Made by a program: the position numbers and the translations under genes. This document shows positions 1-8,069 of a stretch of 8,302 bases of DNA, piece by piece. Positions within the stretch are counted from its first letter, which is position 1; each line of letters begins with the position of its first letter. The notes beneath the pieces are model-generated. The model saw only the letters and a program-made list of their open reading frames with translations. It was not told the DNA's origin and searched no databases. Origin of the DNA: an uncultured Prochlorococcus sp. (lineage in GTDB: Bacteria > Cyanobacteriota > Cyanobacteriia > PCC-6307 > Cyanobiaceae). The stretch is from the NCBI GenBank assembly GCA_913041805.1, contig CAJWIZ010000024.1, forward strand, positions 1 through 8,302, given 5' to 3'.

Positions 1-1238
<1,238 letters not shown>

Positions 1239-1279
1239 TCAGTGCAGGTTTAAGGCAGAGCTTAAGCAAAAGAGTTCTT

Positions 1280-1293
1280 AGGTTAGTAAACCT
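1280..1293. repeat. Short inverted repeat upstream of ilvC
   Basis: AGGTT at 1280-1284 and AACCT at 1289-1293 form a perfect 5-base inverted repeat around a 4-base centre, about 54 bases upstream of the ilvC start codon. It could be an operator half-site pair or a small hairpin in the ilvC leader. A 5-base match can arise by chance, and no known regulator motif is recognised. Confidence 0.2.
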
Positions 1294-1347
1294 TGATTTA
1301 AGTTTTTGCAGCTTTAATTGAGTTTTGAAGGTGTTTTATGAAAATCA

Positions 1348-1379
1348 GTAATTATTTTTTAATCAATTTTCTTAATTAC
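1348..1379 (-). terminator. Possible weak hairpin at the 3' end of clpP
   Basis: The 7-base arms GTAATTA (1348-1354) and TAATTAC (1373-1379) are perfect inverted repeats separated by 18 bases. The right arm spans the clpP stop codon (1376-1378). Read on the minus strand, the stem would form as clpP ends and is followed by TGATTTTC. The stem is almost entirely A-T and the loop is long, so a true intrinsic terminator is doubtful; a 3'-end stability or processing element is possible. Confidence 0.25.
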
Positions 1380-1978
1380 GCTTCGTTGGGGTGAGCAATC
1401 ACCTTGTCAATCAAGCCATATTCTTTGGCCTCAGATGCGCTCAGGAAGTAGTCCCTGTCTGTATCTTTTTCAATTTTCTCAAAAGATTGACCTGTCATTT
1501 CTGCCATTGAGCGATTCAACATCTCTTTAATTCGAAGAATTTCTTTTGCCTCTATTTCGATATCGCTGGCTTGTCTTTGAGATGTGCCTCCTAATGGTTG
1601 GTGAATCATGATCCTGCTGTGAGGCAAAGCTAGTCGCTTCCCTTTTGTGCCAGCAGTCAAAAGGAAAGCTCCCATTGAAGCAGCAAGACCTACGCAAATG
1701 GTTACAACGTCACTTTTGACGTACTTCATAGTGTCATAGATCGCCAAACCTGCTGTAACTGAGCCCCCTGGACTATTGATATATAGATAAATAGGCTTGC
1801 TGCTGTCTTCTGAATCCAGATAAAGCATTTGCGCAACCAAGCTATTGGCAACTCCATCATTTACTTCTTGCCCAAGGAATAGAATCCGTTCAACACCAAG
1901 TCTTGTATAAATGTCCACCCATCTCTCTAGCTGACTGCCCGGAAGGCGGTAGGGAACACTTGGGGTACCAATAGGCAT
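1376..1978 (-). CDS. clpP: ATP-dependent Clp protease proteolytic subunit (ClpP3-type)
   Basis: This is the catalytic serine-protease subunit of the Clp complex, which degrades proteins unfolded by a ClpC or ClpX ATPase in the cytoplasm. The 200-residue protein has the complete triad: Ser101 in GLAASMGAF, His126 in MIHQPLGG, and Asp176 in DTDRDYFLS. The substrate-channel region [18 protein letters not shown] (68-85) is intact. It begins [14 protein letters not shown], with no obvious propeptide. It lies 86 bases downstream of clpR in the same direction, the arrangement known for cyanobacterial clpR-clpP3, so the two products probably assemble into one mixed ring; the paralogue number rests on this context. 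The bases before the ATG at 1978 are A-rich with no clear Shine-Dalgarno sequence. Confidence 0.96.
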   Translation of the reverse strand: MPIGTPSVPYRLPGSQLERWVDIYTRLGVERILFLGQEVNDGVANSLVAQMLYLDSEDSSKPIYLYINSPGGSVTAGLAIYDTMKYVKSDVVTICVGLAASMGAFLLTAGTKGKRLALPHSRIMIHQPLGGTSQRQASDIEIEAKEILRIKEMLNRSMAEMTGQSFEKIEKDTDRDYFLSASEAKEYGLIDKVIAHPNEA

Positions 1979-2020
1979 TTTTTTTGAAAGTGAAAGAATT
2001 AAGTAATGATTGGATGTTTG

Positions 2021-2036
2021 AGAGTTTATTAACTCT
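2021..2036. repeat. Intercistronic hairpin between clpR and clpP
   Basis: AGAGTT (2021-2026) and AACTCT (2031-2036) are perfect 6-base inverted arms around a 4-base loop, sited in the 86-base spacer 28 bases beyond the clpR stop codon. No T-run follows on either strand, so it does not resemble an intrinsic terminator. A processing or stability hairpin within a clpR-clpP transcript, or an operator for clpP, are possible readings. The function is not known. Confidence 0.35.
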
Positions 2037-2064
2037 ATTTGATTGATAAATACTTATGCCATAT

Positions 2065-2736
2065 TTATTTAAGATTGTCTCTTTTTGGTAGATCTTTTCT
2101 GCTAGTTAGCACTCGATCAATAATTCCATACTCAACAGCTTCCTTGGGACTTAGGTAACTCATTCGATCTGAATCCTTGGATAATTGTTCAACACTTCGA
2201 CCCGTATTTTTTGAAAGTATCTCTAACATTGAATGCTTGTTATGGATGACTTCCTTGGCACGAATTTGGATATCAGTGGCTTGCCCTTGTGCTCCACTTC
2301 TTGGCTGATGAAGGACGATTGAGGCGTGTGGAAGTGCTGCTCGGTGTCCTTTTGTCCCAGCTGAAAGAATTACTGCGGCTGTTCCCATGGCTTGGCCTAT
2401 GCAAATTGTGTGCACTGGTGGCTTTACGTAACTTAGTGTGTCGCAAATTGCGAATGCCTCAGTTTCGAAACCTATAGCATCCCCTGTATACCAACTAGTG
2501 CCTGTTGAGTTGATGTAGAAATAAATAGGCTTCTCTGCATTGTCAAACTCCAAATAAAGAAGTTGGGCAATTATGAGCTCGGTTACGTCCATGCCAAGCT
2601 GCCGCTTGGCATCGTCATCAGAAAACAAAGGAAGACCTAAGTAGACAATTCTTTCCTTTAGTAGCAGTGATGGCAGGTCCGGAGGGGGTGTGCGCATCAC
2701 GGCTGAATCACCGTAGTAGGGAGCGGACACCGTCAT
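2065..2736 (-). CDS. clpR: ClpR, inactive ClpP-like subunit of the Clp protease core
   Basis: This is a ClpP-fold protein that lacks a working active site; cyanobacterial and plastid ClpR subunits mix with ClpP in a hetero-oligomeric core. Counting from the ATG at 2736 (223 residues), the catalytic serine position is Gly118 (in GQAMGTAAVILSAGTKG), the aspartate position is Met192 (DSDRMSYLS), and only His143 (LHQPRSG) remains. The substrate-binding loop carries about nine extra residues relative to the adjacent ClpP (STGTSWYTGDAIGFETEAFA), a feature typical of cyanobacterial ClpR. The ATG at 2736, giving MTVSAPYYGDSAVMRTPPP, is preferred over a TTG three codons upstream. There is no clear Shine-Dalgarno sequence. 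It lies 46 bases downstream of the PIN/TRAM gene and upstream of clpP, so all three may be co-transcribed. Confidence 0.93.
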   Translation of the reverse strand: MTVSAPYYGDSAVMRTPPPDLPSLLLKERIVYLGLPLFSDDDAKRQLGMDVTELIIAQLLYLEFDNAEKPIYFYINSTGTSWYTGDAIGFETEAFAICDTLSYVKPPVHTICIGQAMGTAAVILSAGTKGHRAALPHASIVLHQPRSGAQGQATDIQIRAKEVIHNKHSMLEILSKNTGRSVEQLSKDSDRMSYLSPKEAVEYGIIDRVLTSRKDLPKRDNLK

Positions 2737-2782
2737 ATGCAGCAAAACTTTTGCAGGAACTGGAGCCTAGCTGGCTTTGGCC

Positions 2783-3916
2783 TTAAGTTGCTTTTGTTTT
2801 GTTGGATTTATTAGAAGCCTGACCTTTTTCTACTTGGCCAAAGACCATCCTTCCTGTAGGAGTTTGCAAGGCACCTGTGATAATCACCTCAAGTCTGTTG
2901 CCAATGAATTTTTTTGCCCCTTCTATTACAACCATTGTTCCGTCATCAAGATATCCAACGCCTTGATTCTCTTCTTTCCCTTCTCGAACAATTTTAAGGT
3001 CTAGCTTTTCGCCGGGTTGGACATCTGGTCTTAACGCAATAACTAATTCGCTTAGGTTCAATACACCCAAGTCTTTTACTTTGGCTACTTGAGATAAATT
3101 GTAGTCAGAAGTTATTAGCGTACCTCCAGTATCTTCAGTTAGTTTCAATAGTCGATCATCTGTTCCATTCCCATCATAGCGAGTAGTATTTAGCACTAAT
3201 CTTTTGCCATACTTTTCGCGTAAATTGTTGAGAAGTTTAAGACCTCTTCTCCCTTTTGATCTTTTTTCGTTATTGCTTGAATCGGCTAATTGTTGAAGTT
3301 CATCTATTACAGATTGGGAAACAATTACTTGACCTTCAATTAATCCGGAAGAAAGCAATGCTTTGATTCTGCCATCAATAATTATACTTGTATCAAGTAT
3401 TTTGGCACTTGCTGGAGTAAGTATCCCTTCCGCTATTAATAACGCTTCAGTGCTATTTGGATTGAAGAGGCGTAACAGGGTTCGCCCATGCACTTCTGCA
3501 AGATTGTAACCTAATACCCCACAGAAAATATTCCCTACAATTGCTAATAATGGTTTTGCAAATATAATTTTGCCAGGTAAAGGTGAAAACAATAGTGGTG
3601 CAATTAAAAGATTGGCTATTAGTAGGCCAAGAATTAAACCTATAGACCTACCGATTAAAAGATCGGTAGGCATAGATCGTGTATTTTGAATTAATCTATT
3701 TCGAAGTTGTTGGAAAGAAAAACCTGCTAATAAACCAATTAAAGCTCCAAAACCAGCTAAAAGAGTTCTTAAATCTGTTTCACGTGGTAAATGCTCAAAA
3801 AGGTTTTCTTGTAATAAAATTTGCTCTAAGAAATTGTTTGGGAACAAGTTGAAGCACAGCCACCCTGCAATTGCACCTGAAATAAGGAATAAAAACAGTA
3901 ATAGGAGGTCCACCAT
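2783..3916 (-). CDS. Membrane-anchored PIN/TRAM-domain protein (YacL-like)
   Basis: A 377-residue protein counted from the ATG at 3916. The N-terminal half has about four hydrophobic segments (roughly 4-22, 51-67, 92-111, 119-138). A PIN-like domain follows at about 172-290, with the acidic residues expected of this nuclease fold: Asp175 (ILDTSIIIDGR), Glu206 (SVIDELQ), Asp253/Asp254 (GTDDRLL) and Asp271 (ITSDYNL). A TRAM-like domain, usually linked to RNA binding, covers about 300-362 (GEKLDLKIV to GRMVFGQVE). The tail is lysine-rich. Bacterial relatives include Bacillus YacL; the substrate is not established, and membrane-linked RNA cleavage is only an inference. A TTG at 3949 would add 11 residues, but the ATG starts directly at the first membrane segment and leaves room for a divergent promoter shared with hemW. 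It is upstream of clpR in the same direction. Confidence 0.9.
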   Translation of the reverse strand: MVDLLLLFLFLISGAIAGWLCFNLFPNNFLEQILLQENLFEHLPRETDLRTLLAGFGALIGLLAGFSFQQLRNRLIQNTRSMPTDLLIGRSIGLILGLLIANLLIAPLLFSPLPGKIIFAKPLLAIVGNIFCGVLGYNLAEVHGRTLLRLFNPNSTEALLIAEGILTPASAKILDTSIIIDGRIKALLSSGLIEGQVIVSQSVIDELQQLADSSNNEKRSKGRRGLKLLNNLREKYGKRLVLNTTRYDGNGTDDRLLKLTEDTGGTLITSDYNLSQVAKVKDLGVLNLSELVIALRPDVQPGEKLDLKIVREGKEENQGVGYLDDGTMVVIEGAKKFIGNRLEVIITGALQTPTGRMVFGQVEKGQASNKSNKTKAT

Positions 3917-4013
3917 TGAATCAGCTCGGAAGACCTCGCTCCAGACCAATTAAGGATGCTTCACTGTCGTGAATTTGGCTCTGGAAGATCACCGCACCTT
4001 TGCAGCAGGAGTG
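3917..4013. promoter_or_regulatory. Divergent intergenic region between the PIN/TRAM gene and hemW
   Basis: These 97 bases separate the preferred start codons of two divergent genes, so promoters for both should lie here or just inside the coding ends. No convincing -35/-10 pair is visible on either strand. If the upstream TTG and GTG starts (3949 and 3969) were real, only 19 bases would remain, which argues for the shorter proteins. Confidence 0.4.
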
Positions 4014-5288
4014 ATGGGCTACTTGGATCCCTTGAAACCCCCTCGCAGTGCATATTTGCATATTCCCTTTTGTCATAGACGCTGTTTCTACTGTGACTTT
4101 GTTGTTGTACCTCTTGGAGATAAAGCTAGCGGAGCTAATGGTCCAGGGAGCTCCGCTATCAAGTCTTATTTAAACCTTTTGCATCGAGAGATTGCAGTCG
4201 TTCCTGAAGGCGCACCACTCGCGACTGTCTACATCGGAGGAGGTACCCCTTCTTTATTGACTCCTTCCCAAATAAGTTCGTTGCTGGGGCATCTTGAAAA
4301 TCACTTTGGATTTCAAGATGGAGTTGAGATCACTATGGAAATAGATCCTGCAAGTTTTAGTCTTGAAAGTCTTAAAGGTTTTGTAGACGTAGGAATAACA
4401 AGGATAAGTCTAGGAGGACAAAGTTTTGATGATTTGATTTTGGAAAGGCTTGGCAGGAGACATCGTCGAAGCCATCTCCTTGAGGCCTGCCAATGGTTGA
4501 ATGATTTTTATAGATCTGGTTGGATCTCAACGTGGAGTCTTGATTTAATTCAATGTGTGCCCGGAATGAGTTTGTGCTCTTGGGAGAAGGAACTGAATCA
4601 GGCTATTGACACCTCTGCACCTCACCTTGCTATTTATGATTTATCAATTGAGGCTGGTACGGTTTTTGCATGGAAGCAAAGCCGTGGGGAACTAGAGCTG
4701 CTCGATCATGATTTAGCAGCAGACATTATGAGAGCCACTAGCTCAGTTTTGTCCAAGGTCGGTTTTGCAAGATATGAGATATCAAACTATGCATTGCCAG
4801 GCCATGCTTCTAGGCACAACAGAGTTTATTGGAGTGGTGCAGGATGGTGGGGATTTGGTCAGGGTGCTACTAGTGCTCCATGGGGAGAAAGATTCGCTCG
4901 CCCCAGAACAAGAGATACTTATAGAACCTGGATAGAAGATCAAGAACAAAATGGAGTGCATCCTTCTTTAGAAGTATTGACAGCATGCTCAATGACATTG
5001 GATGAGCAGCTAATGGTTGGGTTAAGACGTCGTGAAGGGATAGATTTCTACGCTTTGGCAAGACGGTGGGGATGGAGTGAAGAGAAGTGTGATTTTTATG
5101 TCAAATTATTTTGCGAGTTCATGAAAGATTCACTGGAAGGAGGTTTGTTGAAACGTGAAGGTTCACGATTCAGATTGAGCGAACCAAAAGGAATGGAACT
5201 TAGCAATCAAACTCTTATTCAGATGCTTCGTTGGTGGGACTCTCTCCCTCAAAATGTTGTTGTTCAACCCATTCCTGCAAAGCTTTGA
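4014..5288 (+). CDS. hemW: Radical SAM HemW family protein (HemN-like)
   Basis: This protein of 424 residues belongs to the coproporphyrinogen III oxidase-like radical SAM family. The iron-sulfur/SAM motif is [14 protein letters not shown], with Cys20, Cys24 and Cys27 (CX3CX2C). The residue after the third cysteine plus one is Phe rather than the extra Cys of true HemN (CX3CX2CXC), which favours HemW, a heme-binding chaperone-like protein, over the anaerobic oxidase. Other family motifs are GGGTPS (75-80), EIDPASF (109-115), ISLGGQSF (131-138) and a C-terminal winged-helix-like part ending near [12 protein letters not shown]. The ATG at 4014 is preferred; an in-frame GTG at 3969 would add 15 residues. 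AGGAG at 4007-4011 is too close to the ATG to be a normal ribosome site. The 3' end overlaps panB on the opposite strand by 74 bases. Databases often label such genes hemN. Confidence 0.9.
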   Translation: MGYLDPLKPPRSAYLHIPFCHRRCFYCDFVVVPLGDKASGANGPGSSAIKSYLNLLHREIAVVPEGAPLATVYIGGGTPSLLTPSQISSLLGHLENHFGFQDGVEITMEIDPASFSLESLKGFVDVGITRISLGGQSFDDLILERLGRRHRRSHLLEACQWLNDFYRSGWISTWSLDLIQCVPGMSLCSWEKELNQAIDTSAPHLAIYDLSIEAGTVFAWKQSRGELELLDHDLAADIMRATSSVLSKVGFARYEISNYALPGHASRHNRVYWSGAGWWGFGQGATSAPWGERFARPRTRDTYRTWIEDQEQNGVHPSLEVLTACSMTLDEQLMVGLRRREGIDFYALARRWGWSEEKCDFYVKLFCEFMKDSLEGGLLKREGSRFRLSEPKGMELSNQTLIQMLRWWDSLPQNVVVQPIPAKL

Positions 5289-6018
5289 CGAAAAGATTGT
5301 GACCTTCGATGATTGGTTGGCTAAATGGGGGTTGTTTAGACGAAAGGCCGAGGAGGTCTGCTGTAACGCGGACTTGACCATCACAGTTTTTGCCAGCTCC
5401 AATTCCAATGACAGGGATTTCTAGCTCCTTTGTTAGATAGCTTGCTACACCAGTTGGAACATGTTCAACTACGAGGCTAAAACAGCCTGCGTTTTGAAGT
5501 TGAAGCCCTTGTGTAAAAATTTTCTCTTGACTGACTTTGTCTTCTGCTTGTCGACGATAACCAAGTTTATGAACCGATTGAGGAGTAAGACCTAGGTGAC
5601 CCATTACAGGTATACCCATTCTTACTAGTCTTTCGATGACTGACAGTACTTCAGGTTCTGCTCCCTCTAGTTTTACAGCGGCTGCACATGAATTTTTGAG
5701 AAGAGAGCCTGCAGCAGCCACTGCTTTGTCTTCTCCGCATTGGTAGCTGAGAAATGGAAGGTCGCATACTACTAATGGTTGCTTCGTTAATGGCTTTTTG
5801 AATCCCCGCCCGACAGCTTGAGTGTGATGCAGCATTTGGTCCAGTGTTACTGGGAGAGTAGTTGCATGGCCGAGGATTACCATCCCCAGCGAATCTCCAA
5901 CCAGTACTACATCAGCTCCAGCCTCTTCAACGATTGATCCTGAGAGGCTGTCCCAAGCTGTGAGGATTGTGATTGATTTTCCTCGTTGTTTATAACGAAT
6001 CAATTCTGAAGGGAGCAT
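5215..6018 (-). CDS. panB: 3-methyl-2-oxobutanoate hydroxymethyltransferase
   Basis: PanB transfers a hydroxymethyl group from methylene-tetrahydrofolate to 2-ketoisovalerate, making ketopantoate, the first committed step to pantothenate and coenzyme A. Counted from the ATG at 6018 (267 residues), the Mg and substrate ligands are present: Asp42 (LVGDSLGM), Asp86 (VCDLPF), Lys116 and Glu118 (VKLEGAE), His141 ([10 protein letters not shown]) and the general base Glu185 (VEHVPTG). [12 protein letters not shown] follows at about 205-216. An ATG at 6042 would add eight residues (MLREYLKK); the shorter form matches the family length and the usual MxPSxLIRYKQ-like opening. No Shine-Dalgarno sequence distinguishes the two. 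The last 24 or so codons overlap the hemW 3' end. The substrate 2-ketoisovalerate derives from the IlvC pathway encoded elsewhere in this window. Confidence 0.96.
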   Translation of the reverse strand: MLPSELIRYKQRGKSITILTAWDSLSGSIVEEAGADVVLVGDSLGMVILGHATTLPVTLDQMLHHTQAVGRGFKKPLTKQPLVVCDLPFLSYQCGEDKAVAAAGSLLKNSCAAAVKLEGAEPEVLSVIERLVRMGIPVMGHLGLTPQSVHKLGYRRQAEDKVSQEKIFTQGLQLQNAGCFSLVVEHVPTGVASYLTKELEIPVIGIGAGKNCDGQVRVTADLLGLSSKQPPFSQPIIEGHNLFVKALQEWVEQQHFEGESPTNEASE

Positions 6019-6049
6019 CTTTTTTAGATATTCCCTAAGCATGGATTGC

Positions 6050-6055
6050 TAAAAT
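6050..6055 (+). promoter_or_regulatory. Candidate -10 element for ffs
   Basis: TAAAAT at 6050-6055 lies six bases before the predicted 5' end of the SRP RNA, the right distance for a sigma70-type -10 box. No good -35 match is seen at 16-18 bases upstream. The element sits just upstream of the panB start region on the other strand, so the two promoters must overlap or abut. Confidence 0.35.
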
Positions 6056-6060
6056 TTACT

Positions 6061-6156
6061 TGACTCGGACCCATGCGGCTTCGACTCCCAAACCTGGTCA
6101 GGACCGGAAGGTAGCAGCCACAAGGGATGCTCGGTGCAGGCGTGGCCTCCGGGTCA
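6061..6156 (+). ncRNA. ffs: Signal recognition particle RNA, small bacterial (4.5S) type
   Basis: The plus strand carries the nearly invariant SRP RNA domain IV: GGTCAGGACCGGAAGGTAGCAGCC at 6096-6119, with a GGAA tetraloop closed by CC/GG and the flanking asymmetric internal loop that binds the Ffh M domain. The ends pair: TGACTCGG (6061-6068) with CCGGGTCA (6149-6156) gives an 8-base stem with one G-U pair, extended by A6069-T6148; ATGC (6073-6076) and GCGT (6140-6143) add an inner helix. This fixes an RNA of about 96-100 nucleotides, the normal short form without an Alu domain. It works with Ffh and FtsY in co-translational membrane targeting. Exact ends could differ by a few bases. A short T-run at 6171-6175, overlapping the ftsZ stop, might end transcription. 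Confidence 0.95.
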
Positions 6157-6174
6157 CCTAAATAAAATTGTTTT

Positions 6175-7299
6175 TCAGTTATCTTCATCCCTGCGAATTT
6201 GTCGAAGTCGCAAGAAGTCAGGGATGCCTGGTCCAGGCTCTTTGATTTCTGTCTGGTTATAAGAAGATTGGGATGATAATTTACTGCGTGACCTTTGATT
6301 GCGATAAGGCTGATTGCTCTCAAAGCCAGTAGCAATAACAGTTACTTGGATTTCACCTTCAAGTTTTTCATCGATTACTGCTCCAACTATGATATTTGCA
6401 TCGGGATCGACTACTTCATAGATGACTTCGGATGCGGAAGTCATGTCCTCTAGTGTCATATCTTTTCCTCCACTGATATTGATTACACAACCTTTTGCAC
6501 CGTCGATGCGACCTGCTTCTAGTAGAGGACTATTAATTGCGGCTTGAGCTGCTTCAATTGACCTGGATCTTCCTGAACCAAGTCCAATGCCTAGCAGGGC
6601 AGTTCCTGCTTCAGTCATCACAGACCTTACATCTGCGAAGTCGACGTTGACTAATCCAGGGCAAGTAATGATGTCACTTATTCCTTTGACACCCATTCGC
6701 AGAACGTCATCAGCATTCCTGAATGCTTCTTTTAGGGGCGCTCCAGCAATAACATCTTTTAAACGGTCATTGGGGATGACAATTAATGTATCTACATTTT
6801 CTGCAAGACGTGCGATACCTTCATCAGCTTGTCTCATGCGTCTTCTGCCTTCGAAGCTAAAGGGCTTAGTGACAATTCCTACTGTCAGAGCACCACTCTC
6901 TTTAGCAACTTCTGCTACTACCGGTGCGGCACCAGTGCCGGTGCCGCCACCCATACCGGCCGCTATGAAGACCAGGTCTGATCCCTGAAGAGCTTCTTGT
7001 AACTCGGCACGAGATTCCTCCGCAGCTTTTTGCCCAATACTTGGATTGCCGCCTGCTCCTAAACCTCTTGTTAAGGTTTGACCTAATTGCAACCTGTTTT
7101 GTGCTTGCGATTCAATAAGGGCTTGTGCATCGGTATTGAGTACTCGATAAGCCACTCCATCTAAATCGCTAAGAATCATTCCGTTGACGGCGTTACTACC
7201 TCCACCGCCTACACCAATGACTTCGATACGAGCTGATTGGCTTGGACTGATTCCGTCCATTCGCATCAACCCCGATTTGTTTACGCTACCCAACTCCAT
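6175..7299 (-). CDS. ftsZ: Cell division protein FtsZ
   Basis: FtsZ is the tubulin-like GTPase that polymerises into the division ring. The 374-residue protein has [13 protein letters not shown] (29-41), the tubulin signature [10 protein letters not shown] (117-126), the loop NDRL (177-180) and the T7 synergy loop NVDFADV (218-224; Asn218, Asp220, Asp223) that completes GTP hydrolysis in the neighbouring subunit. The globular core ends near residue 326 (VIATGF). A short polar linker (about 327-355) leads to the C-terminal peptide [12 protein letters not shown], the usual docking site for partners such as membrane tethers. About 24 residues precede the core, an N-terminal extension. The start is the ATG at 7299; there is no clear Shine-Dalgarno sequence. 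It lies downstream of ftsQ and the J-domain gene in the same direction, and its stop is only 18 bases from the end of ffs on the opposite strand. Confidence 0.98.
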   Translation of the reverse strand: MELGSVNKSGLMRMDGISPSQSARIEVIGVGGGGSNAVNGMILSDLDGVAYRVLNTDAQALIESQAQNRLQLGQTLTRGLGAGGNPSIGQKAAEESRAELQEALQGSDLVFIAAGMGGGTGTGAAPVVAEVAKESGALTVGIVTKPFSFEGRRRMRQADEGIARLAENVDTLIVIPNDRLKDVIAGAPLKEAFRNADDVLRMGVKGISDIITCPGLVNVDFADVRSVMTEAGTALLGIGLGSGRSRSIEAAQAAINSPLLEAGRIDGAKGCVINISGGKDMTLEDMTSASEVIYEVVDPDANIIVGAVIDEKLEGEIQVTVIATGFESNQPYRNQRSRSKLSSQSSYNQTEIKEPGPGIPDFLRLRQIRRDEDN

Positions 7300-7328
7300 A
7301 TTCAGATGTAAGCAATGAATTTTGTTGA

Positions 7329-7334
7329 ATTATG
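7329..7334 (-). promoter_or_regulatory. Candidate -10 element for ftsZ
   Basis: Read on the minus strand this is CATAAT, about 30 bases before the ftsZ ATG. TCAACA at 7352-7357 sits 17 bases upstream but is a poor -35. The 175-base spacer (7300-7474) also contains a 9-base T-run (7376-7384, plus strand) and a weak inverted repeat (AATGA 7394-7398, TCATT 7406-7410). The length of the spacer makes an ftsZ-specific promoter likely, but the exact site is uncertain. Confidence 0.25.
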
Positions 7335-7474
7335 TCCTTACGATAGTCTCCTGTTGAGATTTTCAAAAAAGTTACTTTTTTTTTGAGGTCTGAAATGAGG
7401 AGTTTTCATTCCCTTTTTACTATCTTTTAAGACTCATTTTTCTCCTAAAAGCCAGTCTGCTAGGGAATTGCCAT

Positions 7475-7867
7475 TCATGATAAAAAAGTATTCAAGGTGA
7501 ACATGATGATTGAGGAAATTAAAAGGATTACAAGTTTTTCTCCAGAATTGAACACAATTTTGCTTTTATTTGACTCGTTTGGTGATGGTTCCGAGGTTTT
7601 GACTTGAGCTTGTTGGGCAAACTTTTTGATTTCAAAGCTTGGCTTCCCAGCAATTTCCCATTCAAATCGCTTTTTTGGATCACTCAGAACTAAATATGCT
7701 TCATTCACCCATTTGAAGCGTTCTTCAGCACTCTTGCTATTCCTATTCAAGTCTGGATGCCAGCGCTTTGCTTCTCTTTTGAATGCCTGCTTGAGTTGTT
7801 CGGAATTGCTGCCTGGGGGAAGACCTAGGAGTGACCAATAAGTAAAAGTATCAGTAGAAGAAGTCAT
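7475..7867 (-). CDS. Small J-domain protein with a C-terminal membrane anchor
   Basis: A 130-residue protein counted from the ATG at 7867. Residues 8-73 form a J-domain (YWSLLGLPPGS to FEWEIAG) with the essential HPD at 37-39 (RWHPDL), so it should stimulate ATP hydrolysis by a DnaK/Hsp70 partner. There is no G/F-rich region, zinc-binding part or C-terminal substrate domain of classical DnaJ. A polar, lysine- and serine-rich spacer (about 80-110) leads to a hydrophobic segment at 112-129 (LVILLISSIIMFTLNTFL) ending one residue before the C-terminus, as in a tail-anchored protein with the J-domain on the cytoplasmic side. A TTG at 7909 would add 14 residues and is less likely. It lies between ftsQ and ftsZ, all on the same strand. 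The specific role is not known; any link to division is inferred from position only. Confidence 0.88.
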   Translation of the reverse strand: MTSSTDTFTYWSLLGLPPGSNSEQLKQAFKREAKRWHPDLNRNSKSAEERFKWVNEAYLVLSDPKKRFEWEIAGKPSFEIKKFAQQAQVKTSEPSPNESNKSKIVFNSGEKLVILLISSIIMFTLNTFLS

Positions 7868-7913
7868 CTTCTGGCAATCCAAAAGCTGTAATTTCACTAT
7901 CGATATCAAGAAT

Positions 7914-7929
7914 CTGGCTTCAAGGCCAG
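7914..7929. repeat. GC-rich hairpin upstream of the J-domain gene
   Basis: CTGGC (7914-7918) and GCCAG (7925-7929) form a perfect 5-base stem around a 6-base loop, in an otherwise AT-rich spacer. On the minus strand it follows ftsQ by about 140 bases and is trailed by ATTCTTG, only a weak U-tract. It could attenuate transcription from ftsQ or lie in the leader of the J-domain gene. Confidence 0.25.
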
Positions 7930-7960
7930 GTTTTCTCGTCTGATTGTTTGTTTTTTTATC

Positions 7961-7995
7961 AAACTCTTGAACCTATTCAAATCTATTCAGAGTTT
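7961..7995. repeat. Imperfect inverted repeat with internal direct repeat downstream of ftsQ
   Basis: AAACTCTTGAA (7961-7971) pairs with TTCAGAGTTT (7986-7995) over ten base pairs with one bulged T. Inside, CTATTCA occurs at 7973-7979 and again at 7983-7989, spaced by exactly ten bases, about one DNA turn. On the minus strand the stem is followed by GATAAAAAAAC, an A-run and not a T-run, so it is not an intrinsic terminator for ftsQ. It may be an operator or promoter-proximal element for the J-domain gene. The function is not known. Confidence 0.35.
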
Positions 7996-8069
7996 GTTCC
8001 ATAAACAACTTTGAAATATGAAGTAAGAATTGTTGATTGCTGCTTTTTCTTAAGAGGCTATTAAAAACT

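Noticed and set aside
2777..3004. Plus-strand open frame opposite the PIN/TRAM 3' end
   Set aside because: It lies antisense to the conserved TRAM region and shows no family features.
3950..4013. Longer N-termini for hemW (GTG at 3969) and the PIN/TRAM protein (TTG at 3949)
   Set aside because: They use weaker start codons, add residues outside the recognisable domains, and would leave only 19 bases for two divergent promoters. They cannot be fully excluded.
4870..5061. Minus-strand open frame inside hemW
   Set aside because: It is short and antisense to coding sequence of a clear family member, with no recognisable domain.
6024..6335. Minus-strand open frame of about 100 codons across ffs and the end of ftsZ
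   Set aside because: It reads through the SRP RNA gene and the ftsZ C-terminus in another frame and resembles no protein family.
6587..6988. Plus-strand open frame of 133 codons inside ftsZ
   Set aside because: It is antisense to a well-supported gene, and its composition reflects the reverse of the glycine- and alanine-rich FtsZ core.
7300..7474. Possible tRNA or small gene in the spacer before ftsZ
   Set aside because: No cloverleaf, no T-loop consensus and no open frame with a recognisable product; only AT-rich sequence and a weak inverted repeat are seen.
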